From contig JAPEUQ010000014.1 in the NCBI GenBank assembly GCA_027946365.1, positions 868,001-932,000 on the forward strand: a stretch of 64,000 bases of DNA, written 5' to 3'. This DNA is from Kalmusia sp. IMI 367209 (lineage: Eukaryota; Ascomycota; Dothideomycetes; Pleosporales; Didymosphaeriaceae). Positions within the stretch are counted from its first letter, which is position 1. The number at the start of each line of letters is the position of its first letter. The notes under the pieces were generated by a model. That model saw only the letters and a program-made list of their open reading frames with translations, made no database searches and was not told the origin of the DNA. A program made the translations under genes and the position numbers. Positions 12,046 to 23,477 of this stretch are shown here, one piece after another.

Positions 12046-13106
12046 TGTTGATGAAGCTCGAGGCGGACCAGAGGATGGGGATGAGAGGAAGGGGTGGAGG
12101 AGAAGCGGAGCGAAAAAAATAAGATGCAATTGATGGCCAGCTGCGATGGGACTTGGTCTATCAAGCTTGGACCCACTAAGCGTCATGCCGCACTCAACCA
12201 CCGGCGCCCTGTCGATTGGCTCCGCCGCCGCTCGTCTCGGAGAGCGGGCATCCCCTCCAAACCCGATGAACAGAATTAATGACAAGCGCCACGGCGGTGA
12301 CTTGTGCAGGCACGCAGCTTGCCTACTACCTCACTAATGTTCATAGTGCGCAAAGCTGGCCCAGCTGGGCTCAACGCGAAGGCTCGCTGCCACATGTGAA
12401 TCTAGATACGTGTATATATGTACCCTAATATCAAGACGCCTTGCGCACTTTTCAACGCCGACGATGTCACTGCGAATCGGACGTGCATCCCCGTCCACGT
12501 AAAACTCTGTTGCCGGCTATCGCGCAGCAGATTGCGTCGCGCGGGATTTGCAGTGCCGCGGCACAAATCACGTGCATTGCTTACGTTAGCGCAGGCGCGA
12601 GGGCCTTGCCATTCCTGCGACGCACTCGCGCCAGCTCTTCTCCCCTCACTTGTACGCGCATGCTGCAGCCGTTTAGCATTAGACTGACCAGCCACTGCTC
12701 AACCGCTCAACTTTACCTACTCACGGCCATACTGAATTTGTTGCTGCCACTCTCGCCATCGTGGTAGGCCGCAACTGTTTTGTCTCACCTCGCCGCGCTT
12801 GTAGGTTTCAAACGGCAGCCGCCAGCTCAGCTTTGGAGGACAGCGCAAACGTGCCACTGTTGACCACCTGCAAAGCTCTAACCCCCTACCCCCTTCTGGT
12901 GCTCCCAAGGTTCTCGCTCGCGTACCACAGATCACTAGTCGTGCCACCTAGTCTCGGAGCCTGTCCAGAAGGTCGACTACGGTGCCTTCTCTCCTGCGCT
13001 CTTCTTTGTCACTGCCGCGGATTTTCATTCCTCTTTCAAAACCTGGATATACATTGTGTTCTGAGTTACACTAGGCTTTTCAATACATTGCACACCTAAT
13101 CTAGTC
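12046..13106. other. Divergent promoter region, citrate synthase / Nrd1-like gene
   Basis: Shared upstream region of a minus-strand and a plus-strand gene. It holds one palindromic CACGTG (12569-12574), the E-box bound by Cbf1-type bHLH factors, one of which is encoded at 60.6 kb. Whether the site is used is unknown. Small open frames on both strands look non-coding. Confidence 0.5.
12569..12574. promoter_or_regulatory. CACGTG E-box in divergent promoter
   Basis: Exact CACGTG hexamer in context ATCACGTGCA, about 525 nt upstream of the citrate synthase start and 533 nt upstream of the Nrd1-like start. A hexamer is expected by chance every few kilobases, so this is only a candidate site. Confidence 0.3.
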
Positions 13107-15321
13107 ATGGCAGCGATGGAGGAGCTGGAGACGCTGCTGCAATCACTGCAGGCGCTGAAGCCTCCTGGCGTCACAGCCACTAAGATAAAGGAGATCACAC
13201 AGAAAAGTGTCGACAACGTACAGGTATGCCGGCTAAGCTATGCAGTGGCTCATTCTCATCAATTCTACAAGTTGAACGCTCACCTTTTGTAGTCCGATGT
13301 CGTTATCGTTCAAAAGATCGCCCAGTATTTCCGAAGTAGTCCCGTCACCCATAAGCTTGGAGTCCTATACGTTATAGATTCAGTAGCCCGCCAGTGGCTT
13401 GATAGAGCCAGAAAGACTGGGCAAGCGGTCTCGCGTAATGCGGCTGTGGGCACGTTTGCTTCAGGCGTGCAGAAAATAACCGATGCGCTCCCTCTTCTAA
13501 TGACCGATCTCTTTCAGTCAGCACCAGACAATCAGAAGGAAAAGATCTCGAAGTTGCTCGACATCTGGGAGCGTGGGCAAACGTTTCCCCAAGACATGCT
13601 CACCAACTACAAACAGCAGCTGAGCAAACCGAAGACGAGTAAGACATGCTCTGGGCCATTTGCGTTCGTTTCGTCGGCATTTTCTCTAACTACCAATATT
13701 GCAGGCACTTTTACACCGCCGGGCAGTCCATCCAAAGGCCTGAACGCACCTTCTAGCGTCAATGTCCCAACTAACCCACCTATTACCACTGCCACAGCAC
13801 CCTCCGTAGTGCCACAGGATGCAACTGCTCTACTCGCTGCGTTGGCCAGCTTCGCCCCACAGCGACTTGGTCAGACTAACCCATTACCTGTAGCTCCACC
13901 AGCGCTTCCGTTCCCTCAGAATGCGGTACTTCCCCCAACCCCAGGATTTGTACCGCCTCCGCCACCACCCGCGCCAGTGGTGGTCAACAACCAATCTAGT
14001 GGTAACCCAGCACAACCCGCTGGTGTGCAAGAACTTGCAGCCCAGATACTTCAAGCTATGCAGAATGGCGCGATAAGCCCAGAACAAGGACTTCAGGTAC
14101 TGAACACACTAGCTGCAGCTCAAAATAGTGGTGTCCCTTTTCCACCACCACAGCCTGTAGCAGCATCACAGGTGCCTCCTATACAAAATGGAGTTCAGCT
14201 AGAACGATTTGAGCAAAATGGCAGTAGATTTCGGGATCGTAGCCGTTCACCTGACTTCGGCCATCGCCGCCAATCCCCACGTAGATCGCCACCCCTACGG
14301 CGCGATAGTCCAACTTATGGAGCTTACGACCCAAATGCAGGTGCAGAAGGCAACGCTCTGAACCGCAATGATCGCAGTGAACGGGCCCGTGGTCGAGGTA
14401 GGAACCGCGGTGGTCGTAATGATCGTAATGAATATCGTCAGCGCACGCCTCCGCCCGGGCGGCCTAGTCCTGTCAGCAATGCGAATGCGCACCATAATGG
14501 CTCGTCGAAGTTCATAGACTGGGATCGCTCACTTCCCCGTGATCACATTAAGGTTCTTAGCCGTACACTTTTCATAGGTGGTGCTAGTGGGACTGAATCT
14601 GAAATTCGGAACATCTTCAGCCAGTTTGGGAAGGTGCAGAGTTGTATTGTCAATCAAGATAAACGCCACGCATTCGTCAAGATGCTGACTCGTCCGGATG
14701 CCCTGGCTGCAAAAGCAGGGATGGACAGTACTCAAGATCCGGCTGCTTTGTCTAAAGCTCGCCAGGTATGGCTTCAAGCACTTTACATACGCACTGAAAC
14801 TAACATATATACGTAGACTCGCTGGGGTGTAGGCTTTGGCCCGCGGGACTGCAGTGACTACAATACTGGTATCAGTGTGATTCCCATCCAGCGGCTCACT
14901 GATGCCGACCGTAAGTGGGTTCTGACAGCAGAATACGGCGGCACTGGCGGCGTCCCTCTCGAAGAGGGCATGGTCATCGAGGAGCCTGATATTGAAATTG
15001 GAGCTGGAGTATCGTCAAAGGGTGAGTCTGTTCTCCTTGTATTGTGTATTCTGGAGAAACTTGATTTACAAGGCGACTCCAAGAATCTGTGGACTACATC
15101 CTAACACTGGCACAGCTATTAGCCGGCGAGTGCCCCCAGAGGCTGGGCGAGGTGGGCGCGGAGGGTTCAGAGGGCGTGGTGGTCCCGAGGATCGCTTCCG
15201 ACGCACGGAGCGACCTCCCACGCACGACACTCGTCATATTTCTCCCCGAGCGGAGCAAGCCGTCGCCGTGCCTCCGTCCGTGCCCGGATTTGGCTTTCAA
15301 TTGCCCTTTCAGATGAATTAG
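13107..15321 (+). CDS. Nrd1/Seb1-type CID and RRM RNA-binding protein
   Basis: Nuclear protein predicted to bind the RNA polymerase II C-terminal tail and nascent RNA, acting in termination and 3'-end processing like yeast Nrd1 and fission yeast Seb1. An N-terminal CTD-interacting domain spans roughly residues 1-155 (VVIVQKIAQYF, KLGVLYVIDSVARQWLDRA). A Pro/Gln-rich linker and an Arg-rich stretch follow. An RRM comes next (RTLFIGGASGTESEIRNIFSQFG, then HAFVKM), then the Seb1-like block WGVGFGPRDCSDYN and an RGG-rich tail. Exons: 13107-13223, 13293-13638, 13705-14765, 14817-15021, 15116-15321; 645 codons (644 aa). The intron at 13639-13704 is 66 nt with no in-frame stop, but it has a CTAAC branch site, so I splice it out. 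Confidence 0.9.
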
Positions 15322-16050
15322 CGACTGATAGTTTCACCACCTGGCCTAGTTTTACAGGCCTTTTCTCAACACACAGTGAGCCCTGAGGGTTTCGTGCGAT
15401 TTGATTCAAAAGTATATTTATCGACAGCTGACTTCGGTCCAAAATTCATTGCATTGTAAGGCGTAGCGGAACTTCTGCGAGCGGCTCAACAGCTTAGGCA
15501 CCATATGGAGTCCTCGACACCTTTGAAGGTAATTGTAGACATTAGGTCATGTATCATTAGCAATTTCTCAACCTTGTTCTCAAGATGAAAGATATAAATT
15601 CCAAAGATTTCAGTTACTAAAGTCCAGACTTTTACGGTCATATTGTGTGCTCTTGAGTTCCATACCCAATATTACGGGCATTATTATAAGGGCAGTGTCA
15701 GCCATCTCTTTGTGTAGACCCACCGTGAGTGGTGAATATCTTTTGATTGTGTTTGCTCCTTCCATATGCTACTTCATCTAAATCTAATGCATGTGTAGTG
15801 GAGAGTCATGAATTCGTAACACCATTACTCCTCAAGACAATATTACACGAGCAGCATGCATATCCTAGCCGACATACATGCCTTTCACAACCGCCATACT
15901 CACATTCTTGACCTTGCTCGAGTCGAGGCAAGTCATCCGGCTTGCCTGAAAGATCAGTGCTTCCCAAGATCGCCGTTAAGACTACTATCCGCGTACCAAC
16001 TCTCCCTCCTTATACTCACGCCCTCATCGGTCGTGATCATTTCAGGCAAT
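15322..16050. other. Convergent intergenic region
   Basis: AT-rich 3' flank of the Nrd1-like gene (+) and of the LOG gene (-). No open frame of interest, no hairpin and no repeat seen. Confidence 0.45.
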
Positions 16051-16707
16051 CTATTGCTGCTCCCATGTCAAATTAAATCTCCCCTCCGCATTGGTATAAT
16101 CCTTCAAACACGTCAGCACCTCATCCGCACTCAATGCCTCGACCAAAATGCCCGCATTCGTCGGTGCAATGAAGCCGCTCGTCACCGCGTTCTTGACCCA
16201 GTCCAGCAGCCCCGTCCAGTACCCATCCACGTTATAGACCACCACAGGCATATCGTGTATGCCCAGCTGGTTCCACGTCGTGACCTCCATGAGCTCCTCC
16301 AGCGTGCCATACCCGCCACTCAATGCAACAAAGCCTCCACCAGGCCCGCCTTCAATCACCTCCTTCGCCATCATCTGTTTACGCGTGTGCATGTCCTTGA
16401 CGACAGTGGTCTTGCCGTAAATGGATTCGTCAATCTTGTGGGAGAGTGGGTCCGTTGGGTCGTGGTTCTGCTCGAATTTGACGAGGGGCGCAGGAATGAT
16501 GCCGTGGACGGAGTCTGGGCCCGAGAGCGAGACGAGGGTGCGGGCCACTTCGCCCATGAGGCCGACGGTGCCGCCACCGTAGACGAGCTTGATGTTGGAG
16601 GCGTGCAGGGCACGGGCAAGGGATTGCGCGGCGGCGATGTGGGCGGGGGATGTGCCGCTGCTGGCGCCGCAGAAGACGCAGACAACGGGCTGAGGTGTGT
16701 TTGTCAT
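16051..16707 (-). CDS. LOG-family cytokinin-type phosphoribohydrolase
   Basis: Intronless 218 aa protein of the lysine-decarboxylase-like LOG family. These cytosolic enzymes cut nucleoside 5'-monophosphates, in the best studied cases releasing active cytokinin bases. Rossmann-type blocks: VCVFCGASSG (residues 9-18), KLVYGGGTVGLMGEVA (40-55), then the nucleotide-site region MHTRKQMM (106-113) and SGGYGTLEE (130-138). The catalytic Arg and Glu positions are kept. The usual PGGxGTxxE motif has Ser in place of the first Pro (Ser130). It is divergent from the CLPTM1 gene, with 468 nt between starts. Fungal LOG proteins may serve hormone production or nucleotide clean-up; the sequence cannot tell which. 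Confidence 0.88.
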   Translation of the reverse strand: MTNTPQPVVCVFCGASSGTSPAHIAAAQSLARALHASNIKLVYGGGTVGLMGEVARTLVSLSGPDSVHGIIPAPLVKFEQNHDPTDPLSHKIDESIYGKTTVVKDMHTRKQMMAKEVIEGGPGGGFVALSGGYGTLEELMEVTTWNQLGIHDMPVVVYNVDGYWTGLLDWVKNAVTSGFIAPTNAGILVEALSADEVLTCLKDYTNAEGRFNLTWEQQ

Positions 16708-17175
16708 TATGGTTTGTGCTCTCCGGGAGTCAATTGGGTGTGCGTGGATTCAGTTGAGTCTGTTCGTGGCGAAGGCTGGAGGTGGGGTATGAGCTTTGAG
16801 TCACAGTAAGGGAAAGTAAATTGCAGAGGATTAATTGAGCAAAAGAGCGTGAAGAATGGAATGACTTCGCATTTATATCTTCTAGCGTCAGGGTCAAGTC
16901 ATGGCGGTTGCAGCCTACAAAACCGAACTCCAATTCGCTGACGCAGGGAAAGCATCTCGTGGCGCGAATCGCTGGACGCGAAAGCTCCCCAGCTGCAATC
17001 ATCCCGCGTCGGCTCTAACGTGAAGCGGAGCCCCATTCCTTGGCGGTATCGCAATCGAGCCGCGGCCGCAGAGAAAACCGCCGTGCTCCGCCGTGCCTTT
17101 TCCTAAGTTCTTCAGCTGTGACTCCTTCCGTCTGGCCGCCTTCCTATCGTGACAAGCTTACGCCAGCGAATAGCC
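16708..17175. other. Divergent promoter, LOG / CLPTM1-family genes
   Basis: 468 nt separate the two start codons. The part next to CLPTM1 (about 16970-17100) is GC-rich; the part next to LOG is less so. No clear TATA box found for either gene. Confidence 0.45.
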
Positions 17176-19348
17176 ATGCCTGAGCAACGTCGCCAGCCCC
17201 AGGAAGAGCAGCAGAGCGCTGCTGGTGTGAGTACTCTCCGCGGCCGCCAGCTTCCCCGCTGTGGAGGATGCAGCTTTGCTGACGCGGGCGCATGTAGCTT
17301 GTGAGGACGTTGGTCCAGAGCGTGGGCATCTTCCTCCTCATCCAGTTTGCTACGAAGCAGTTCTTCGGCCAGACGCCTGCCACGGGCGCGGCAGACCCCG
17401 CAACGAGCGGTGCCGTTGTCCCCAACACGAAAGTATCCATTCCAGCTTTCGAGAACCGCCCCAATCAATACAACGATGGCGCGATTCGTAGTGTCATCCC
17501 GCAGAACATTGCCCCCATGTGGCCCGTCGGAACGGAGGTTGATATTTCCATGTACATTTCGCCGTCAATTGCGATGCCGCCGCTCAAGTCACTTCCCAAG
17601 GACACGTTGTTGATTGACGAAAAGGGCTTCAAGTTTGGTGATTACAATGAGAACAGGGTCGTCGAGACTGAGTTCAAGGTGCCTGTGCCTGTCCAGCGTA
17701 ACGCTACCCTCTTCGCACATTTCTACGTCGCGCAGGCCGGCAATGTGCTTGATCCTACCCGTCCGGACTACGACAAGGCGAAGGCGTATCATATGATTCG
17801 TCCATTGACCCAATATCAGCCGAAAAAGAAGATCCATAAGACGAGGAATCTGTTATCGGATTTGCCGGATACGGTGGAGAGCGAGGAAGAGAAGAAGGCA
17901 CCAAAGATCATTGGGAATTATTATCACTCGAACTTCACGATAAGTTTGATCCCGGATAGTGGCGTGGTGAATTTTCCATCCATACATGCGGGCGTCAGGG
18001 AGTTCTTTCCGCTTGATCAGACGGGGTCAAGAGATGCTACCGGTCAGAACGGGTGGTACTACCCGGTGCTATTCACGAACACGTTTTGGCAGCTGAAGAA
18101 GGATATGATTGAGTTGAATGATACGGTAATTCTCAAGTCATACAAGGCACCTCAGAGTGAACGCTAATAGTATACCATGAGTAGGTCAAGACGCTTCCGC
18201 TCAACATCAAGTTGAACAACCTTGCTAATTGGAAGTTCAACCTCTATGCTTCCATGGAAGCGAACATTCGCGCCAATGCAGCTGCCGCAGCAGCAGGCCA
18301 GACAAACGCTGCTGGTGGCGACGGATCCGAGATGGAGATGTTCAAGGAGATCCTTATCGACAGCAACTCGTACCTCCTCGCCGTCACCGCTGTTGTCTCA
18401 GTCTTGTAAGTCTTTAACAAACGCGTCGTGTTGATGCTTCTACTTACACGCGTACTTAGCCATATGATCTTCGAAATGCTTGCTTTCAAGAACGACGTGC
18501 AGCACTGGAGAAAGAAGAAGGATAATGTCGGAACCTCCGTCCGCACCATCCTCGCCAACGTCTTCATGCAATCCATCATCTTCCTCTACCTCATCGACAA
18601 CAATGAGAACACCTCCTGGATGATCCTCTTCGGCCAAGGCATGGGCATCGCCATCGAAGCCTGGAAAATCACCAAGTCCGTTAACGTCCGCGTGCGCCCC
18701 ACCCCCCAAGGCTCTCTCCTACCCTACACCATCGTCTTCGAAGACAAGCATGTCCTGTCCGACACTGAAAAAAAAACGGAAGAGTACGACGAGATTGCCT
18801 TCAAGTACCTGACTTGGGTCGCCATTCCCCTTCTCGCCGCCTACGCCGTCTACTCGCTCATCTACGATACGCATAAATCATGGTACTCATTCATCATCAC
18901 GACGCTCGTCGGCTCTGTATACGCCTACGGCTTCTTGATGATGGTGCCCTCGCTGTACATCAACTACCGCCTCAAATCCGTCGCACATATGCCGGGCCGC
19001 GCCATGACGTACAAGTTCCTCAATACCTTCATCGACGACCTGTTTGCGTTTACAATCAAGATGCCTACCCTGCATCGCTTAGCGACCCTAAGAGATGACG
19101 TTATCTTCTTTGTGTATTTGTACCAGACGTGGGTTTATAAGGTTGATTATAGCCGTGTGAATGAATTTGGACAGGGTGGCGATGAAGAGGAAGAAGAGGA
19201 GAAGAAGGCGAATGAACCGCTAAAGGCGCCGGCGGGCGCAGATAAAACCTTGAAGGTCCCCGATGCGGAAAAGGTTGCAAAGAAGGAGGCGGAGAAGGCG
19301 ACGGCGTCGGGGAGTCAGAAGAAGGGTGAGGGGAGGAAGAGGAAGTAA
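17176..19348 (+). CDS. CLPTM1-family multipass membrane protein
   Basis: Homologue of cleft lip and palate transmembrane protein 1, an ER/Golgi membrane family; some members act as lipid scramblases or in receptor trafficking. Order: short N-terminus, a hydrophobic segment (SVGIFLLIQFA), a large lumenal domain with PMWPVGTEVDISMYIS and YYHSNFTISL, then several membrane segments. The block HMIFEMLAFKNDVQHWRKKK is near diagnostic for the family, as is the SVNVRVRPTPQG to FKYLTW region. The tail is Lys/Glu-rich (GQGGDEEEEEEKK onward). Exons: 17176-17226, 17298-18125, 18185-18405, 18460-19348; 663 codons (662 aa). The start follows from the first exon, whose phase matches the GTG-led frame at 17301. 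Confidence 0.93.
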
Positions 19349-21897
19349 GGGCGAAACAAAGTTCTTGACCTTGCAGGAAGTATATCAGGGCTTTGATGTT
19401 CGTTGTCTAGACAGTGGCGAAAGGTAGATGAATCAAAAAGTTATTGTTGATGGCGAGTGTGTTCTTGTTATGTTATCGCCACCGAACCTGGTATCTACGA
19501 TGGGCCTTGTCTCCCGCGCAAAATGTTCGAAAGTTCATCAATGATGATGTCTGGAGTGAGATCCACTCAATCCAATTTATATCAACCCGAGTGTATATAA
19601 GCTGCCTCAATCTTTCTCCATCTCTCTTTTTCTTTCTTCACGCTACTACACTGAGAGTGGCCGCTCTAAAAGCACGACTCGACCATAGAAATGTGGGCTT
19701 TACTTGGGCCCAGAGACCAAATGCAGAGCACGACATTGCGCGCTTTGCCCTCTATCTTGTGAGACCAAAACCAACCAAAAGGCCAACATTTCATGGAGAT
19801 GTACTTCATTAGGTGTTCGAGAGCTTTACGAAACTTATTGCAGGGCAAGGGTTCGGTGGGTAGTCCATCAAAGAGTCATCGAATACTACGCATTCCTTGA
19901 TGCTTCATTCCAAAACGCATAAGACGGTCCGTGATGGTGTGCTGTGGAGTTCGGCTTGCGAAGTAAAACAGGTCCTGACTTTAAGGATGAGAGTGCGCTT
20001 CTTTGGGTGGATCAAAATAGCGATAATGCAGATTATGGAGGTGTGCTCCTTTTTGTACCCAGATTTTCCCTAATGATTTACTATGGACCGAAATAGAGCT
20101 CAATCTGACTCAGTAAAGAATCTGAAAAGACACAAGAATGGAGTGGCGGGGGCATGCTTTCCCAAAAACATTCTACGAAGCCCCGTGCTGCGCCGTGCAA
20201 GTCGCGCTCTAGGACCTGAAACGAGAACAAGCAGCCATAGAGCGGTGCTTTCTATGTCTCTAGATGAAATTCTTGGTGGACTATCATTTCAATCATTTCA
20301 TGGAATGTCTAATTCAAAATAAGAGTCTAACACCTATGCAAATGTGGTAGCTTGTGCCTTGAATCGAAATTTCAATCCGCACGGCTAGCTTTCACGAACA
20401 AAAACAACTCTAGCAGCGAACATGAAGAGCAGATTTGTGGCTTTCTACCTATCAGACTGAGTTTTGGGCGGAATCATGTTCTGAAAGAAAATCGACTCAT
20501 AGATGCGTATGTCTCAAAACACTTGTGCCTTGACATTGACCACACCTGATGAACAATCAAATCTAGTCCAACAAGCAAAACACCCGCCATGAGCCACATG
20601 CTTGCCCGCAGCAGTGTGACCTGCATCATGTACTAAGTGGTCATGCAACTTTCTAGGTCACAGTACATTAGAAAGGATCGATTTAGAATAAAGTCTTGTA
20701 TCGTGTTAATGCTTCACTGAAGGAACGAGCAATCTTGTTGGCCCGACTAAAGTTGGCAATCTCCGCGCATGTATCACAACGAGGCAGCTTTTTAGCCCCC
20801 AAAAAATCTCACGCAATCACAACCAGTTTAGTCGTCAATTGGGGAAATATGTAAATATGGATAGCAAGTTCTGCACATTCCCGTCGCGTGCCGTTCGCAC
20901 CGATTATAGGGCTTTCCCTCCCTGTAGCACAATATAGAGTTACAATTTATCCTTAGACTTATTGCGTACCACCCACGATGAGTTTATAGAGCCTCATCTT
21001 AGTCCTCTATGTCCTGATAGAATGCTGGTCGCTACTTGTGCGCATCGTTCGTTGTGGCTAGCGTCAGACGTAGAAGAACCTGTAGAATGCAGTCAATACT
21101 TAGCCTAATCCGCTAGTCCGGCAAGTAACCCTACGATAAGGTGTGCAATCATACCAGAACAACCGCAAAAGATAAATATCAGCCCATGGGCTGACACAAA
21201 ATCAAACATTCACAGCCCAACGCTTGCGCCCACTATGAGCGGCAACAATCATACATCTGATCCAACGAAGAACACGAACAGCCTGAAAGCTTTCAGATAG
21301 AAGGATCAGACACTGATCGAACGATCCACAAATAACCCCATGAGGCGGATCGCCAGGTAGCTATAGCAAGTTCCGATGCAGTCACCGAGAAGGCAGCATT
21401 GATGAAGATGTGCCAGCTCAACGTACATTTATGAGCATTGGAGTTCATTTCTCGTATACTGTAAGCGACGGCCCCGAACATGCTAAGCCTGTGGCTGGTG
21501 CTTATTGAATTAGATGTATACGAGCACTAGGACGCAGGTCCGCAATTTCCCTTCCTGCGCGAAACCGAAATTTTCGAGTATTGCATGAGTTCACCGGTAT
21601 CGTGCAGCATCTTGACTATCTTCCACCACTAGTCATCTAGGGATTGCGCCCTGCATGAGCTGTGGTAGCTTCGCTTCAAGCGTGGGTAACCAATTGTGTT
21701 GCTGTACGGCTAAGGATTTATCGAACTTTCCTCTTATTGCTTAGCGTGTGTCAACGCCTTCAGCAGGTACAATACCACCAGTATGAAACGTCAGAGTCCG
21801 CCTTGGCGATCGAGCTTGAAGAGCTTAAGAGCAATACGAATGTCGTGTCTGTTATGCTACACTTGAGCATCGTTGAACCAAATCTCCTTCAATCACC
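19349..21897. other. 2.5 kb intergenic stretch
   Basis: No convincing gene on either strand. Open frames up to 122 codons have no protein-like pattern. At 19593-19650 there is a TATATAAG followed by a CT-rich tract, which looks like a fungal core promoter, but only a 13-codon frame follows. The rest is moderately AT-rich. Confidence 0.4.
19593..19650 (+). promoter_or_regulatory. Orphan core-promoter-like segment
   Basis: TATATAAG followed within 20-50 nt by a long pyrimidine run (CTTTCTCC... TTCTTTCTTCAC). This is the arrangement seen at many fungal promoters. The first ATG after it opens only a very short frame, so it could drive a non-coding RNA or be chance. Confidence 0.25.
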
Positions 21898-23198
21898 ATG
21901 AACCGTCTCTTCACCATCGCGTCGCTTAGTTACGTGTTCGTTACATGCAGTAACGCACAAAGTGGTATTTGTAATAATGTAAAAGGCTTCTACAACTACG
22001 ACGGTCACGGCGAGTTTCAATTTACTGGCTTCTATGGCGGGGAGACTAGCGTCGGTCGTAGGTACCCCGGTCTGTCATTGGCGTACCAATGAACTAATAG
22101 TTTCTACTTTTCCAGCATGCGAATGCGCAAGCTGGTTCTATTCGGCAAACGTCAGGACTACTAGTCCCGGAGACGCATCGAAGTCTGGCGCTGTGCAAGA
22201 ATTCTACGTCGACACACGGCCTACTAGTAGTGGCACCGATACCAATGACAACTTCGGTGCTTGTACAGAAGGCTTGCGTGTATTCGATAACAATGTCTAC
22301 CTTTTTTCTAAGGAGGTTCTTCAACGCAGCCAGAATGACCCTGGTGACTGTAGTGTCATGCTGGGCAAGGCATGTCGAAATGCGTTGGAGAGGCACTACA
22401 AGAGATCAGCTGTCGAGTGGATTCGGGCTGGGGCATGCCCAAGCAGCGGGGCGGTGCAAGTAAACAAGACTGTCCCTTGGGAGTGTGCAGGTCTTGTGGG
22501 AAATGGCGAAGAGTGGCTGCAGAGCTCAACTGCTGAACAATTATGGTCCGACAGTGAGTAAAGGACACCCGATAAGACCAAACATTATCTCTCTTCTGAA
22601 CTTTTAGCTAACATTCATATTAGCGGCAAACCTGAGAGATTCCCTCGACAAGGTTCACGAAGACAACCAATGCAAGCGCATTGAGAATCCAAATGAACAC
22701 GATGGCGCTCATGCGTATAGCCTCGGGGCGGTTGATGTCAGTTACAACCAAGCGGTCAATTTTCCTGTTCCCGTGTTCTTTACCTTCTGGCCCAACTCTA
22801 CAAAAGCACGTGAGGTCCTCGCAGCCGACCCTACATACTTCGATAGCGAACATGCAGGCATCTGGTCCCACATACGCTGCATGGCGTCAAACATTACCTA
22901 CGGAAGATCTCCGCAGGCACCAAGCAGGGACGAATTACTAGCCGCAATTCCAGATGGCGCTCAGGCACCTATCACAGTTATAAGCACGCCTACACCTACT
23001 CCTTCGCGATGCGTGAGCGCGTATCCAACGGGGAGTTACCCGACGGGAGGGTGTAACTCGACTCAAAATAGCAGCTCTTATGGTTTAGAGAAACGATTAG
23101 CTGGAGTATTCCCTTCGACGAACGCTGGAACGATGACTAGTGTTAGGGAAATGACAATATTCGCTCTTATCGGCAGCTTTGTCGTTGTTATTATTTAA
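21898..23198 (+). CDS. Secreted, probably GPI-anchored, cysteine-rich protein
   Basis: Unrecognised fungal surface protein. Residues 1-20 (MNRLFTIASLSYVFVTCSNA) form a signal peptide. The body has many Cys and N-glycosylation-type sequons (NKT, NST, NIT, NSS). A Ser/Thr/Pro stretch (ITVISTPTPTPSR) leads to a tail of small residues and the hydrophobic end IFALIGSFVVVII, a GPI-signal pattern. Exons: 21898-22057, 22116-22553, 22624-23198; 391 codons (390 aa). The first donor is a choice: GTAGGT at 22058 keeps the frame and gives SVGPCECASWF. I see no catalytic motif. A convergent acyltransferase ends 279 nt away. Function unknown; wall protein or host-interaction protein are both possible. Confidence 0.75.
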
Positions 23199-23477
23199 AA
23201 TAGCTTTCTTTGAATCCTAGAAGAGTTGTTGCATGATGGGGTGCTGTGTACCTTGTTTTCTCGTCTGACCCTGGGAAGTTCTCTGACATGATCAAATATG
23301 TGTTCAGAAATTCACTAGATTATACTGCATTTGTGGAGAATTAAGCACTGCCTTATGGGGTTTATATCAGTTGATGAGCGTTCACTCGCGTTACATTAGG
23401 GTTCTAGCTCCAAATATAGACCCACGATTCGTACTTCCGCCAACGGAGTATCATTTTATGAAGAGACCAAAACAAGG

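Noticed and set aside
15856..16809. 317-codon plus-strand frame opposite the LOG gene
   Set aside because: Antisense to a complete, motif-bearing LOG enzyme; its translation is Arg/His/Val-rich noise.
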